NCBI GenBank assembly: GCA_019637555.1
Contig: JAHBVK010000006.1
Span: 1-64,000, forward strand
From: Anaerolineae bacterium
Lineage (GTDB): Bacteria; Chloroflexota; Anaerolineae; Aggregatilineales; UBA2796
DNA: 64,000 nucleotides
Direction of reading: 5' to 3'
Within the stretch, counting starts at the first letter, position 1. The number at the start of each line of letters is the position of its first letter. The notes under the pieces are model-generated. The model searched no databases, was not told the DNA's origin, and was given only the letters and a program-made list of their open reading frames with translations. Below are positions 25,042 through 34,191 of this stretch, piece by piece. Made by a program: the position numbers and the translations under genes.

Positions 25042-28000
25042 TTACCCTATCGCGTCGGGCGTAGCTTCCGTCGTAGGCTCTTGCGTAGCGTCCGATGCGC
25101 CGATCTGTGCTTCCGCCGTCGCCGGAGATTCCGTAACTGGCACAGCGGTGGCGACGGTGGGGATACTCGCGGCGCTCAAGCCCGGCAGCACTGCCGGATC
25201 GAAGCGCAGCACGCGACCACCGCCTGCATCGGTCAGCAGCAGCTTGCCCGTCGTCGGATCGAGGGCAATGCCGCCAAGCACACCGAACTGATTGCTGGTG
25301 AACGGCGCAGCGCCCAATCTACCGAACTGCAGCACAGGAGTTCCGGTCGCAGAGTCGTAGACGAGGATGCGCGCCACATCGGGATCGGTGACGAACAGGA
25401 AGCGTCCGGTCTTATCCAGCGCGAGGAAGGGACGGTTGCCGCTGTCGGTCTGCTCCGTCGTGGCATTCCACGCCCGCAGCACCCACTCGCGCCGCGTCTC
25501 ACCCGTCAGACTGTAGACTTCGATCTTCTTGCTCCACGTACTAGCGATATAGATTTCGCCGCGCTCGTTGTCGATAGCGATGCCGACTGGCTCTTTCATG
25601 TTGCCGATCACCGCCGTCGCGCCGATGTCGCGCAGGAAGTTGCCATCCTTATCGTAGACGCGCACGCGCTTGTTGCCTGTATCCGCTACGTAGACGTTGC
25701 CCTGTGCATCCAGCTTGATGTCGCGCGGACCGTAGAAGCCGAACGGACTGCTCGGCACGCCGGGGGTCGCCTGTTCGTAGAAGCCCCACTGCTTCCTGAA
25801 CGTGCCATCGGCGTTGAACACCAGAATGCGGTGATACCACGTATCCGCCACATAGACGGTGCCATCCGTCGCCACCGCCACGCCCCACGGTTCGGAGAAC
25901 ATGCCGGGACCGGCTGGCACGGTGGGATCGGGATCGATCCGTGTGCTGAAGTCGCGCACGAACTGACCTTCAGGGCTGAAGACCACGATCCGCCCGCCGC
26001 GACTATCCGCCACGTAGACGTTGCCTGCCGTATCGACGGCAGCGCTGCGCGGTGCGTTGAGTGCCACATCCGCCGTGTTGAAGATCAGGTCGGCGGAGCA
26101 GGTGTCGCAGCGCAGATCAGCAAAGGCATCGGCTGGCAGCGAGGAAGCGACCTGAGACGCGCCCACACCGAAGTTCCAGACCTGTGCCGCCACATCCTTG
26201 CGCACGTAAAAGACCATGCGATCAATGACGGGCCACTGGTTCAGATCGAAGGCGTTGGGATTGCCCGTCATCGCCGCGTACTTCTTGTAGTCACGATTCA
26301 ACCACAGATCCCACAGCGCCGCGCGCCACGCCGGATTACCCAATGCGTTATCGATGCGCGTCAGGTTCAGATTGAAGTAGTCTTGCATGGGCCACCACAG
26401 CCGGGGCAGATTGAACTTGTAGAAGTTGTCGCCAAGCTGTGGCTCGATCTTCTGGGCATTCTCCGTGCCGACCGCGATAGCTACATACTGACCGAGGTCG
26501 GTTGCGCCCGTCGTATCACCGAGGAAGCGAGCATTGGGGAATTCGCGGAAGTACCACGAACCGGGCCACGACATCTGATTGTCGTAGGCGACCTGAATGT
26601 ACATGCCGTCCGTGGTGCGGCGGCTGATGTCTTCCAGATACTGCACGATGGTCTTGTTTCCGGGCGCACCGTGCGCGTAGACTAGAAATTCGGTGGGATA
26701 GTCGTAATTGATGTAAGCGGCGTTCCAAGCGGTACGCGCCGTCAGTACGGCAAGTACCAAAAAGACAGCCAGCATACCGACACTGCCAAGCATCCGCCAA
26801 TCTGCCAACTGGAGACGATGCAGCGGCGTTAGCGGGATGCTCTTAACTTTCTCAGACTCGTCAACTTGATCTAGCTCTAGCTCGCCTTCAGGCGTCACAT
26901 GCAGATCAGAGGCGGGCGAGACTATCTGTAAGTCCGCTGGTCGGATGATCCGCCAGATGGCAGCGGCAATCACACCAGTCAGCAGAATCGCGCCCATCCA
27001 TGTGAAGGTGGCGGAAAGCTGATCGCGCTGCAAGCCGCTGAATACGCCTGTGCCGAAAATGACCGGTCCGATCACATTGGCGGCACCGACAACGAACAGC
27101 GGGATCAGCAGCAGCAGCGTCCAGCCGCGTTGTAGGAACTTCGCCCAGTCGGTGGATTCAAGGACGACGCCCAGATACCAGCCCGTCGCAAAGATCAGCG
27201 GCAGGGTCAGATGCGTGGTTAGCCACGGCATCTTCTCGCCCGCGACAGTCATCATCATGATGATCAGCACTGCCCAGTAGCCAACGAAACCCATGAAGGG
27301 GATGCGCGTGAGCAGTTCGTCGTGGTGGATGATCTCGACATCGTGAACGGCTGGCTGCGCTGCTTCGAGGCTGCCTTCCTCCGCCATGATCACGTCGATG
27401 GCGGCGCGTTCACTTTCGTCGTCTATGCTCTCAAGGCTTTCAGTGCGGTTGTCGCTGATGACGGCGGCGCTATCCGCTTGCATTTGGGCTTGCGCCGCCG
27501 CTTCGTCCTGCGCCATATCGTCGGAGATGCGCTTGGCGCGCCAGACCCACAAGCCGCTGAGACCGACCACGCCTGCCAGCGCCGCGCCGATCATCGGTAG
27601 ATATTCGTAGATCGGCAGTTCGACCAGCAGATAGTAGTAGGGCGGTTGGCTACCGCGATTGACGCCTTGCTGCACCAACCAGTAACCGAGCGATCCGACC
27701 AAGCCCGTGCCAATGCCGTTGGCGTTGGTGAAGATGGTGGTGTAAAAGAAGGCGAACAAGCTGTAGAACGTGCCAGCGCAGATCAGCCAGACATTGGTAT
27801 TCCAGCAGCAGCCGAGCACGATGCTAAACAGCGCAAAGGGAACCGTACACAGGAACATCGCCTGTATCATTTCAGGCGGGTAACTGTTCGCATCCAGCGG
27901 ATAGCCCGCGCGGAACAGTGGATAGGCTGAGAGCCACGGCAGTACCAGCGTACCGAGCACCAACGCCAGATCGAAGGCAGGGATCGCCCGCATCTGCTCG

Positions 28001-29568
28001 AAGAAGTTCGTGCGGAATTTGAGCAGCAGCACACCGATGATGCCGAGCGCACCCATGACCCACGATCCGGTTACCCAGATGTTGTCATAGACCGTCGGCG
28101 TGGTGCGGACTTCCGCACTGACATTGGGCACGTTACGAAGATGCTCCTCAATGTACAGCAGCACCGCGCCGCTGATCGCCGCCACCAGTACCATGATGAT
28201 GATGTCTCGCCATGGGAGGCGGGGTAGTTTGCTGAAGCGGTAGACCGCCGTGAGCAAGATCGCCGCCATCAGGATCAAGACGCCGAAGCCTGTCCATGTT
28301 GCCCAGCGCAGTTGCAGCGTTTCGGGGCGCGGATCAAGGGGTGGCGTCGGTGGCACCTGACCTTCTGCCAGCGGAGCCGCGGCTTGCTGATCATATACTG
28401 TCCATGCATCACGCGCGGACTGGATCGACTCCGGCTTGATGATGCTGAGAACTGCCGTCATCATCAACGCGAATACCGTACCGATGATCACGCCCGCCAG
28501 CACCAGCTTGAACAGCGAATTGCCCTCAAGCGCCACACCATCCAGCACAGCAGTTGCGGGACGGCTGAGCACGCCCCAGAGGACTCGCACAACGACGAAG
28601 GCAATCACGCAGATGACCAATCCTAACGGTACAGCGGGAATCAGCGTGGCAAGGATGTCACCAATGCCCGCCGAACTGCTGACGCCAGTCAGTGCCGCTT
28701 CGCCCGCCAATTGATCACGCACGCGGCTGACCAGCACCGTCGCTACTACGCCCGCCGCCGGAATTACCGCCAAGCCGATGATCGCCGCTCCGACGGATGA
28801 GCCGATCACGCGCAGCTTCCACGCCTGCACGATCTGGATCAGCACGAACAGCGTCAGCAGCAAGCCGAATACGGCGATATACATGAACGCCGTCTCTTTG
28901 CTGGCGAGGTTCAGCAGAGTAGCAGCCGAGAATAAGACCAGATGCCACGTCTGGCGCGGTCTCACGCCATCCAGATAGGCGAAGATCGAATAGACCATCA
29001 AGATGGTGAAGAAGATGGCTGGCGTATCCTCGCGGATGTAGCGGTGGTGATAGAGCAGCATCGGACTGATCAAGATCAGCACCGAAGTGATCATCGCGCC
29101 TCGTTTGCCCAACCATCGCTCAAATAACAGGAACGGCATCATGACCATGATGATGCCGAGGATGGCGGGATAGAGGCGGGCGGTGAAGTCGCTATCACCG
29201 AACAGGAAGTAACTGAGCGCGGTCATGTGGAACAGCACCGGACCGTGCATCAGCGGCGTATGCGTGAAAATGCCTGTCTTGTACAGTTCTTCGCTATACT
29301 TGGTGTGCAGGCTTTCGTCATGGCTCATCACGCGGTTACCGAGTCCGACGAAGCGGGTCAGTACGGCAATCGCCAACAGCACAATATAAAAGGCTATCTC
29401 CCACGTCTTACGGTTGACCGTCACGGACAACCACGAACGCTGCACGATGGCGGACAGCGGTTCGTTGAAGAGGCCCACACCTGAGCCAGCGTTAGGTACG
29501 CCGACACCAGAGGAGGGCAGCTCCACGGGGGAGCTAGGCGCTTGGTCAAACTGGTCAAGCGTCGTCAT
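25042..29568 (-). CDS. Agl23-type membrane glycosyltransferase fused to NHL-repeat propeller
   Basis: A 1508-residue polytopic protein. The N-terminal part matches the flippase-activity-associated Agl23 family known from Chloroflexota and archaea: VMSHDESLHTKYSEELY, FTHTPLMHGPVLFHM and FTARLYPAILGI resemble the acceptor region of GT-C (PMT-like) glycosyltransferases. Many transmembrane helices run to about residue 920. After an extracytoplasmic region with NYDYPTEFLVYAHGAPGN, residues 1190-1460 form an NHL propeller (GNVYVADSRGGRIVVFSPEG, GTVYVADTWYHRILVFNADG, GNVYVADTGNKRVRVYDKDG), followed by a Thr/Ala tail. It likely transfers or handles lipid-linked sugars at the outer face, the propeller binding substrate; this is inference. 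Length is about three times that of the plain family. Confidence 0.9.
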   Translation of the reverse strand: MTTLDQFDQAPSSPVELPSSGVGVPNAGSGVGLFNEPLSAIVQRSWLSVTVNRKTWEIAFYIVLLAIAVLTRFVGLGNRVMSHDESLHTKYSEELYKTGIFTHTPLMHGPVLFHMTALSYFLFGDSDFTARLYPAILGIIMVMMPFLLFERWLGKRGAMITSVLILISPMLLYHHRYIREDTPAIFFTILMVYSIFAYLDGVRPRQTWHLVLFSAATLLNLASKETAFMYIAVFGLLLTLFVLIQIVQAWKLRVIGSSVGAAIIGLAVIPAAGVVATVLVSRVRDQLAGEAALTGVSSSAGIGDILATLIPAVPLGLVICVIAFVVVRVLWGVLSRPATAVLDGVALEGNSLFKLVLAGVIIGTVFALMMTAVLSIIKPESIQSARDAWTVYDQQAAAPLAEGQVPPTPPLDPRPETLQLRWATWTGFGVLILMAAILLTAVYRFSKLPRLPWRDIIIMVLVAAISGAVLLYIEEHLRNVPNVSAEVRTTPTVYDNIWVTGSWVMGALGIIGVLLLKFRTNFFEQMRAIPAFDLALVLGTLVLPWLSAYPLFRAGYPLDANSYPPEMIQAMFLCTVPFALFSIVLGCCWNTNVWLICAGTFYSLFAFFYTTIFTNANGIGTGLVGSLGYWLVQQGVNRGSQPPYYYLLVELPIYEYLPMIGAALAGVVGLSGLWVWRAKRISDDMAQDEAAAQAQMQADSAAVISDNRTESLESIDDESERAAIDVIMAEEGSLEAAQPAVHDVEIIHHDELLTRIPFMGFVGYWAVLIIMMMTVAGEKMPWLTTHLTLPLIFATGWYLGVVLESTDWAKFLQRGWTLLLLIPLFVVGAANVIGPVIFGTGVFSGLQRDQLSATFTWMGAILLTGVIAAAIWRIIRPADLQIVSPASDLHVTPEGELELDQVDESEKVKSIPLTPLHRLQLADWRMLGSVGMLAVFLVLAVLTARTAWNAAYINYDYPTEFLVYAHGAPGNKTIVQYLEDISRRTTDGMYIQVAYDNQMSWPGSWYFREFPNARFLGDTTGATDLGQYVAIAVGTENAQKIEPQLGDNFYKFNLPRLWWPMQDYFNLNLTRIDNALGNPAWRAALWDLWLNRDYKKYAAMTGNPNAFDLNQWPVIDRMVFYVRKDVAAQVWNFGVGASQVASSLPADAFADLRCDTCSADLIFNTADVALNAPRSAAVDTAGNVYVADSRGGRIVVFSPEGQFVRDFSTRIDPDPTVPAGPGMFSEPWGVAVATDGTVYVADTWYHRILVFNADGTFRKQWGFYEQATPGVPSSPFGFYGPRDIKLDAQGNVYVADTGNKRVRVYDKDGNFLRDIGATAVIGNMKEPVGIAIDNERGEIYIASTWSKKIEVYSLTGETRREWVLRAWNATTEQTDSGNRPFLALDKTGRFLFVTDPDVARILVYDSATGTPVLQFGRLGAAPFTSNQFGVLGGIALDPTTGKLLLTDAGGGRVLRFDPAVLPGLSAASIPTVATAVPVTESPATAEAQIGASDATQEPTTEATPDAIG

Positions 29569-29668
29569 GAGCGTCTATTACCTCTCAATTTCCCGAAAAA
29601 CAGCGGATAAGCATAACAGACTTGCACCGATCCCAGCTAGAAGGGATAGAAAATAGTAACGGATATTG

Positions 29669-29763
29669 CCCTCATCCTAAATCCTTCTCCCCCAAGGAGA
29701 AGGACTTTCCAAATGATAATTTATGTTCCCCTCGCCTTGCGAGAGAGGGGCTAGGGGTGAGGG
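29669..29763. repeat. CCTCATCC...CTTCTCC-type dispersed inverted repeat
   Basis: CCTTCTCCCCCAAGGAGAAGG and CCCCTCGC..GCGAGAGAGGGG hairpins within C-rich flanks (CCCTCATCC, GGGGTGAGGG). A related piece with CCTCACCCCCTAACCCCTC occurs at 34020-34062. It lies between the anti-sigma and glycosyltransferase genes. Confidence 0.6.
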
Positions 29764-29772
29764 TTATTTCTC

Positions 29773-30336
29773 TCACGGCATGACGCTGGCAATGGGCGCA
29801 GGCGAGGCGGGCAGCGCCAGATCGACACCGTAGGCAGGCGCGGTCAGGCTGGCTTCCGGCAGCGGTTGATTTTCCGCTACTTTGGTCGGTTCACCAGTGA
29901 AGATCGGCGTCCACGTCGCTTTGACATCGGCGGGGGACATCGGTGAGGCAACGGCGTGACTTGGTCCGAGGAACAGCGCCGATCCGATCAGCACACAGGC
30001 GATCAGCAGCATGGTCAACGCCATGCCGTAAGCGGGCAGCACCGTGAAGCGCCAGAACCACAGCCGACTGCGCCGCGTGGTTTGCGCCCAGATCTGCGGA
30101 TAGAGCGCCTTCAACTGTCCGCGGGCAGGTGTGCCGATTCGGGGCATGAAAGTGTGTAGATCGTCCGCCACGTGCTGCTGCTGATCAACGGCGGCACGGC
30201 AGTCCGCGCAGTTTTGGATATGCCGCATGACTCGCCGCTGCTGACCCGATGTGAGCTGCCCATTCGCGTAAGCCACGATCAGGTGATGAACGTGAGCGCG
30301 TTCTTGTTTGCTTGTGCTACGCCCTCTGTTGCTCAT
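29773..30336 (-). CDS. Anti-sigma factor with zinc-finger (zf-HC2-like) domain
   Basis: A 187-residue membrane protein. The cytoplasmic N-terminus holds the H-x3-C-x2-C zinc motif MRHIQNCADCRAAVD that typifies ECF anti-sigma factors. One membrane helix follows (about 109-129, ALTMLLIACVLIGSALFL), and about 60 residues face outwards. It lies directly downstream of an ECF sigma gene on the same strand, about 107 bp away. The predicted role is to hold the sigma factor inactive until an outside signal arrives. ATG at 30336 follows GAGGATGATC; a longer reading start at 30369 looks less likely. Confidence 0.88.
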   Translation of the reverse strand: MSNRGRSTSKQERAHVHHLIVAYANGQLTSGQQRRVMRHIQNCADCRAAVDQQQHVADDLHTFMPRIGTPARGQLKALYPQIWAQTTRRSRLWFWRFTVLPAYGMALTMLLIACVLIGSALFLGPSHAVASPMSPADVKATWTPIFTGEPTKVAENQPLPEASLTAPAYGVDLALPASPAPIASVMP

Positions 30337-30443
30337 GATCATCCTCATCTTCGTCTTCATCTGCTTCAATGGTTGTAGTGATGTGTCGTGTGTGTTGGTC
30401 GTGCGATGTCTTAAGAATCGGTGCGTTGGTGCGATCAGTAGCC

Positions 30444-31121
30444 TCAGCGAAACCCTAGCACCTCTTGCAGCATCGCTACGTCAGCGGTGGACATCGCTGC
30501 TTTGATGCCCTCGTGAGCCAGCCGGATACGACTCTCTGCCGTCTTTTGCGGGATGCCCAGAACATCTGCCATCTCACGGTAGGTTAAACCCTGACCGTAG
30601 CGCAGCGCCACCGCTTCACGCAGTCGCGGTGAGAGGGTGGCGAGTGCCTGTTCCAGCGCAGCCAGCACACCGGATCGTGCTGCCATCACCTCCGGCGCAG
30701 CCTCATCAGAGTCGGCGGGTTCCGCGCCATGCCCAAGCAGTTGGCTCAACTGGATGGTAGGCAGCCACTTACGGCGGCGGGCATTGCGGCAGCGGCTGAC
30801 CGTGATGGTGTATAACCACGCGCGGAAACTGCCCCGCACGGGATCGAACTTGCGCAGACTGCGGAAGGCATAGACAAAGGTCTCTTGTACTACATCTTCG
30901 GCGTCAGATTCATCGAGCAGAATGCTATACGCCAGCCGATAAGTATCGGGCGCGGTCAGATCGTAGAGTGCCGCATAAGACGACTCATCACCGCGCAAAC
31001 AGTCCGTGATCAAGGCAGCGATACGCGCATCGTCCTGCACGCGATCTCGCTCACGCCCTTTGATCGGGCGAGGTGGCTGCTGTGGCTGTGGTGATCTCGA
31101 TGTCGGTTCGTTCATACTCAC
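30444..31121 (-). CDS. ECF-family RNA polymerase sigma factor
   Basis: A 225-residue sigma-70 factor of the extracytoplasmic-function group. Region 2 contains YAALYDLTAPDTYRLAYSIL and AEDVVQETFVYAFRSLRKFD (the -10 recognition and core-binding helices). Region 4 contains LSPRLREAVALRYGQGLTY and EMADVLGIPQKTAESRIRLA (helix-turn-helix for the -35). The first 30 residues are a Pro-rich extension. It is paired with the zinc-finger anti-sigma gene downstream. Its regulon is unknown; the large glycosyltransferase gene further downstream on the same strand is a possible target. Confidence 0.95.
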   Translation of the reverse strand: MSMNEPTSRSPQPQQPPRPIKGRERDRVQDDARIAALITDCLRGDESSYAALYDLTAPDTYRLAYSILLDESDAEDVVQETFVYAFRSLRKFDPVRGSFRAWLYTITVSRCRNARRRKWLPTIQLSQLLGHGAEPADSDEAAPEVMAARSGVLAALEQALATLSPRLREAVALRYGQGLTYREMADVLGIPQKTAESRIRLAHEGIKAAMSTADVAMLQEVLGFR

Positions 31122-31376
31122 GGTTTACTAATCCGATCCGCGATCCGCAGTCGCTGTTCCCCTCAATCGATAGACAGTACACATCTTATAAAAACATTCC
31201 TCACTAGCAATTATCACTCAAATGGTTACGACGATCTTACCTTGCCTCCGTACTAATGTAGAGATGTGCATAGGATAAACGTAGCTTGCAAGTGGACTCA
31301 TTGACTGGCAAGATTTAACGTTCGGTATGGTAAGTCAATGCACAGGGGGTCGTGCGATCTCAAACAGTCGTTGACG

Positions 31377-32156
31377 ATGTGGAGATTGGTAGCTTTGAGC
31401 TTCAAGAAAATACGGTGGATGCCTGCCCCGTTCTCAGCGGCGTTGGGCACGGCGATCCTACTATTACTCACCGCCTGCAATCCGGGCGCATCGGACGCCC
31501 AGAACATCATTGAATCACGCAACGCCGAACTACGGGCAACAATCAGCTACTACGAAGCACTACAACCCACTATGACCGCTGATACGCTGAATGTGCAGGC
31601 GACCATGACCATGATGGCGAACCAGATCAACACGATTAGCGAGCAGAATCGGCAGCTTACCGCCCAGTTGAACGCCAGCAGCGGTTCACAGGTTAATTCG
31701 TCGGGCGGCAACGATACCGCCGCGAACACAGGCACAGATACCAGCGGCGGACAGACTGATCCGAATGTGCCCGTGGCGACGCAAGCCCCACCGGGAGAGC
31801 CGATCACCGGCGCAAGCGGGATCGTGATCCAATCGGTGACGCTGGCGAAGGGCAAAGATGGCGGAGGCTGCGCGACCAGCCCGACCAGCACCTTCCTGAC
31901 CACTGATGAGTATGTCTACGTGATCGCGGTGATCCGCAATTTTACGCGCGGCACCAAGTTCGTAACCACGTGGTCAGGTGGCGATCTGAGCGAGACCTTC
32001 GATTGGACTTCGGACTACGGCGCACAGCAGGAGTGCGTCCACTTCTACATCAATCCGGCGGAGCTGGCGCTGCAAGCGGGTACCTACTCGGTGGTGTTCA
32101 CCGCTGGTGATGCCGTTACGCCGCCGCTGACCTTCACGGTGGAGCAGGCACAGTAG
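31377..32156 (+). CDS. Lipoprotein of unknown function
   Basis: About 259 residues. The signal peptide ends in the lipobox LLLTAC, so the protein is lipid-anchored outside the membrane. A coiled-coil-like helix follows (about residues 40-95, with ESRNAELRATISYYEA and QINTISEQNRQLTAQL), then a Gly/Ser/Thr linker, then a beta-rich domain of about 120 residues (IVIQSVTLAKGKDGGG, EYVYVIAVIRNF, AGTYSVVFTAGDAV). I do not recognise a family. The start is uncertain: ATG 31338, 31377 or 31419 are all possible. The gene is divergent from the sigma factor gene by about 250 bp. Confidence 0.72.
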   Translation: MWRLVALSFKKIRWMPAPFSAALGTAILLLLTACNPGASDAQNIIESRNAELRATISYYEALQPTMTADTLNVQATMTMMANQINTISEQNRQLTAQLNASSGSQVNSSGGNDTAANTGTDTSGGQTDPNVPVATQAPPGEPITGASGIVIQSVTLAKGKDGGGCATSPTSTFLTTDEYVYVIAVIRNFTRGTKFVTTWSGGDLSETFDWTSDYGAQQECVHFYINPAELALQAGTYSVVFTAGDAVTPPLTFTVEQAQ

Positions 32157-32169
32157 CGATTCTCGCTGC

Positions 32170-32212
32170 CATTTATTGCCATTTTTTTAATGGCGAAAAT
32201 GGCAAAAAAATG
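32170..32212. repeat. A/T-tract inverted repeat TGCCATTTTTTT/AAAAAAATGGCA
   Basis: A perfect 12-bp inverted repeat with an internal third TGGC unit (TTAATGGCGAAAATGGC), just after the lipoprotein stop. On either strand it could act as an intrinsic terminator, since stem sides contain seven A or T in a row. Confidence 0.6.
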
Positions 32213-32234
32213 GCAAATGGTAGGCAACAATTGG

Positions 32235-32297
32235 AAAACGGTGATCAGAGCACAAACAATCGGGGTTTAGCCCGTCAATGTGCCGTGATCACCGTTT
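32235..32297. terminator. Bidirectional terminator between convergent genes
   Basis: AAAACGGTGATCA pairs with TGATCACCGTTT across a 38-nt loop; it lies 22 bp before the stop of the convergent minus-strand gene. A- and T-rich flanks suit both directions. Confidence 0.6.
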
Positions 32298-32318
32298 GTG
32301 TTTGCGTATGCATTGCAC

Positions 32319-32756
32319 TTAGCGGGCGGCGAGTTCGTAGATCAGATTGTCGTTGTCGCGGCGGGTGGTCAGCTTGAAATTAAGCGAGCCGAGGATCGTC
32401 TGGAAGATCATTGCCAAGCTGCGATCATAATCTTCTAGGGCGATGCCAAAAGCGTCGGTCAGCGGCTTGACCGGAAAGTTGATGGTGATGGTGGCGTGGC
32501 GATCATTACCGAGCAGCGCGACCAGCGACCCGCCGAGCGAAGCGAAGTTGAAGGCGACCAGTCCGGCGATCTCCGCCGCACCGTGCCCCTGCATCGCGCC
32601 CCAACCCACCGCAAATGACTCCCCGATGAAGCGGATGACTTCCGAGGATGGCTGCCCCTGCTGTTGAAAATAGGCGAGTGTCGCCAGCGCGAAGGCGTTG
32701 CTGTTGCTTTGTGCTTGCTGTAGAAGCTGCTCGGTTGTCCACGTCGGTGTCGTCAT
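32319..32756 (-). CDS. Hypothetical protein
   Basis: A 145-residue cytoplasmic protein with no family that I recognise. The N-terminal half is helical (EQLLQQAQSNSNAFALATLAYF, SSEVIRFIGESFAVGWGAMQG). The C-terminal half has alternating strands (ATITINFPVKPL, SLNFKLTTRRDNDNLIYELA). The shape suggests a small ligand-binding or dimeric helper protein, but nothing specific can be claimed. The start is ATG at 32756 and the gene appears monocistronic. Confidence 0.65.
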   Translation of the reverse strand: MTTPTWTTEQLLQQAQSNSNAFALATLAYFQQQGQPSSEVIRFIGESFAVGWGAMQGHGAAEIAGLVAFNFASLGGSLVALLGNDRHATITINFPVKPLTDAFGIALEDYDRSLAMIFQTILGSLNFKLTTRRDNDNLIYELAAR

Positions 32757-33006
32757 GACATCATCCCCTTTGTTGCAGTGTCAAGTGCCGCGAACCATGT
32801 AGATCAGCGCGAAGTGGAATTGTCAGTATACATTAGGTGGTACAGGGCAAGAATCACAGCGGTATCTCCAATCCGGGTACGGATTAGGAGAAGGGGCGTT
32901 CGAGGGCTACCGAAGGTTAATTGCTGAGCTGGCGTGGTAGGCATTCATTCGATGCAGTCTTTTGCTACAACCTATTTACATTGATCACATAGGAGGAGTA
33001 AGGCGG

Positions 33007-33573
33007 ATGGCAGCGTCTAGCGATAAGCAACAAGTGTTGTTTTTTCAAGGGGCGGGCGATGGAGCATACGAGGAAGATGAAAAGTTAGCTGACTCTTTGC
33101 AGAAAGAGCTGGGATCGGGTTACGAGGTGCATTATCCCCGAATGCCGGACAATGACTCAAATGATGAGTGGGCAGAACAGATCGGTGAAGAAATAGGCAG
33201 CATTGAGAGTGAAGTGGTTCTGGTGGCACATTCCGTCGGTGCTTCAACGCTGTTGAAATATCTGGCAGATAACGAGGGGGAGCTTAAGCAGCCGATTGCA
33301 GGGATTTTTCTGATGGCGACGCCGTTCTGGGGCGGCGACAAAGGTTGGCAGTACGAAGGTTTTACCATGACAAGGGATTTTCAAGATAAGTTACCGAAAG
33401 ATGTCCCGATTTTTCTGTACCACAACCGCGATGATGAGATTGTGCCGTTTGATCATCTGGCACTTTATGCGGAAAAACTGCAGAGTGTCACACTCCGCGA
33501 GGGAGCAAGTGGTGGACATCAATTTGATGACGATCTGACGACAGTGGCAGCAGATATCAAGAAGCTTCAGTAA
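33007..33573 (+). CDS. Alpha/beta-hydrolase (RBBP9/YdeN-like serine hydrolase)
   Basis: A 188-residue small alpha/beta hydrolase. VLFFQGAGDGAYEEDEKLA starts the fold, LVAHSVGASTLLKYL holds the nucleophile Ser in a G/A-H-S-x-G elbow, IFLYHNRDDEIVPF the acidic residue, and SGGHQF the catalytic His. This fits the RBBP9 (DUF1234-like) family of serine hydrolases. Substrate is unknown. The start ATG 33007 follows AGGAGGAGTAAGGCGG. No signal peptide. It is flanked by the DUF1801 gene on the other strand and is not in an operon. Confidence 0.85.
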   Translation: MAASSDKQQVLFFQGAGDGAYEEDEKLADSLQKELGSGYEVHYPRMPDNDSNDEWAEQIGEEIGSIESEVVLVAHSVGASTLLKYLADNEGELKQPIAGIFLMATPFWGGDKGWQYEGFTMTRDFQDKLPKDVPIFLYHNRDDEIVPFDHLALYAEKLQSVTLREGASGGHQFDDDLTTVAADIKKLQ

Positions 33574-33616
33574 ACCTCTTGTAAGTGGTGGCACACTACC
33601 TTAGTGTGGACGGTTT

Positions 33617-33979
33617 CTACTTCTTGTCAGCTTCGTCGTGTTCTTTGACCTTGGCGGCGACCAGTTTCTTAATCAGTGGCAGGGGCAGATCGCGGTTGAG
33701 GGGTAGTTGGATCGCGCCTTTGTCGCCAATCATGCCACTGAGTTCGTCCTTAAACTGATCGAGGATCGCGGCGCTGATGGCGTAGATCCCGATGTGTTTC
33801 TTCCACAGCGCGAAGTAGATCAGCCTGCCCTTGTATTCGTAGTAGGGCATCCCGTAGCTGATCCGTTCCTGAGCGTCAGGCGCGGCAGCTTTGATCGCGT
33901 CGCGGAGGGCGATCAGTTTGGGCTGCGCGTCGGCGGGCGCGGCGGCGATGTAGTCGGATACGGTGGTTGGTGTGGTCAT
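33617..33979 (-). CDS. DUF1801-family protein
   Basis: A 120-residue protein of the YdhG/DUF1801 type: a helical N-terminus DYIAAAPADAQPKLIALRDAI followed by ERISYGMPYYEYKGRLIYFA, KKHIGIYAI and IQLPLNRDLPLPLIKKLVAAKV, the usual order. Members are small iron-homeostasis-like (frataxin fold) proteins of unclear role. A longer frame upstream to 34213 has no family similarity; ATG 33979 is used. A truncated copy of its first 40 or so codons lies 1.3 kb away at 35195-35320. Confidence 0.85.
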   Translation of the reverse strand: MTTPTTVSDYIAAAPADAQPKLIALRDAIKAAAPDAQERISYGMPYYEYKGRLIYFALWKKHIGIYAISAAILDQFKDELSGMIGDKGAIQLPLNRDLPLPLIKKLVAAKVKEHDEADKK

Positions 33980-34141
33980 GGGATTAGTATAGCGGGATTC
34001 GGGGCGGATTTGAAAATTAGCCTCACCCCCTAACCCCTCTCCACGAAGTGGATGAGGGGGAACCGAGAGGTGACGCCAGTGTGTTGTGATTATCGCTGGG
34101 ATCTTCAGATAGGCTGCTTGTGTAGAAATTTGATTGAACTC

Positions 34142-34147
34142 TATAAT
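34142..34147 (+). promoter_or_regulatory. Consensus -10 box TATAAT
   Basis: Perfect TATAAT about 45 bp before the GTG start of the membrane-protein gene at 34192, with TTGTGT about 18 bp upstream as a weak -35. Confidence 0.45.
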
Positions 34148-34191
34148 GAGCGCACAAGGGCATTGGCTATGGCGTTTACTAGGATTAACTG

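Noticed and set aside
24961..26685. A 574-codon plus-strand frame antisense to the large glycosyltransferase gene
   Set aside because: It is rich in Arg, His, Ala and Val in the way typical of antisense shadows of GC-rich genes, shows no family motif, and lies wholly opposite an NHL propeller with clear repeats.
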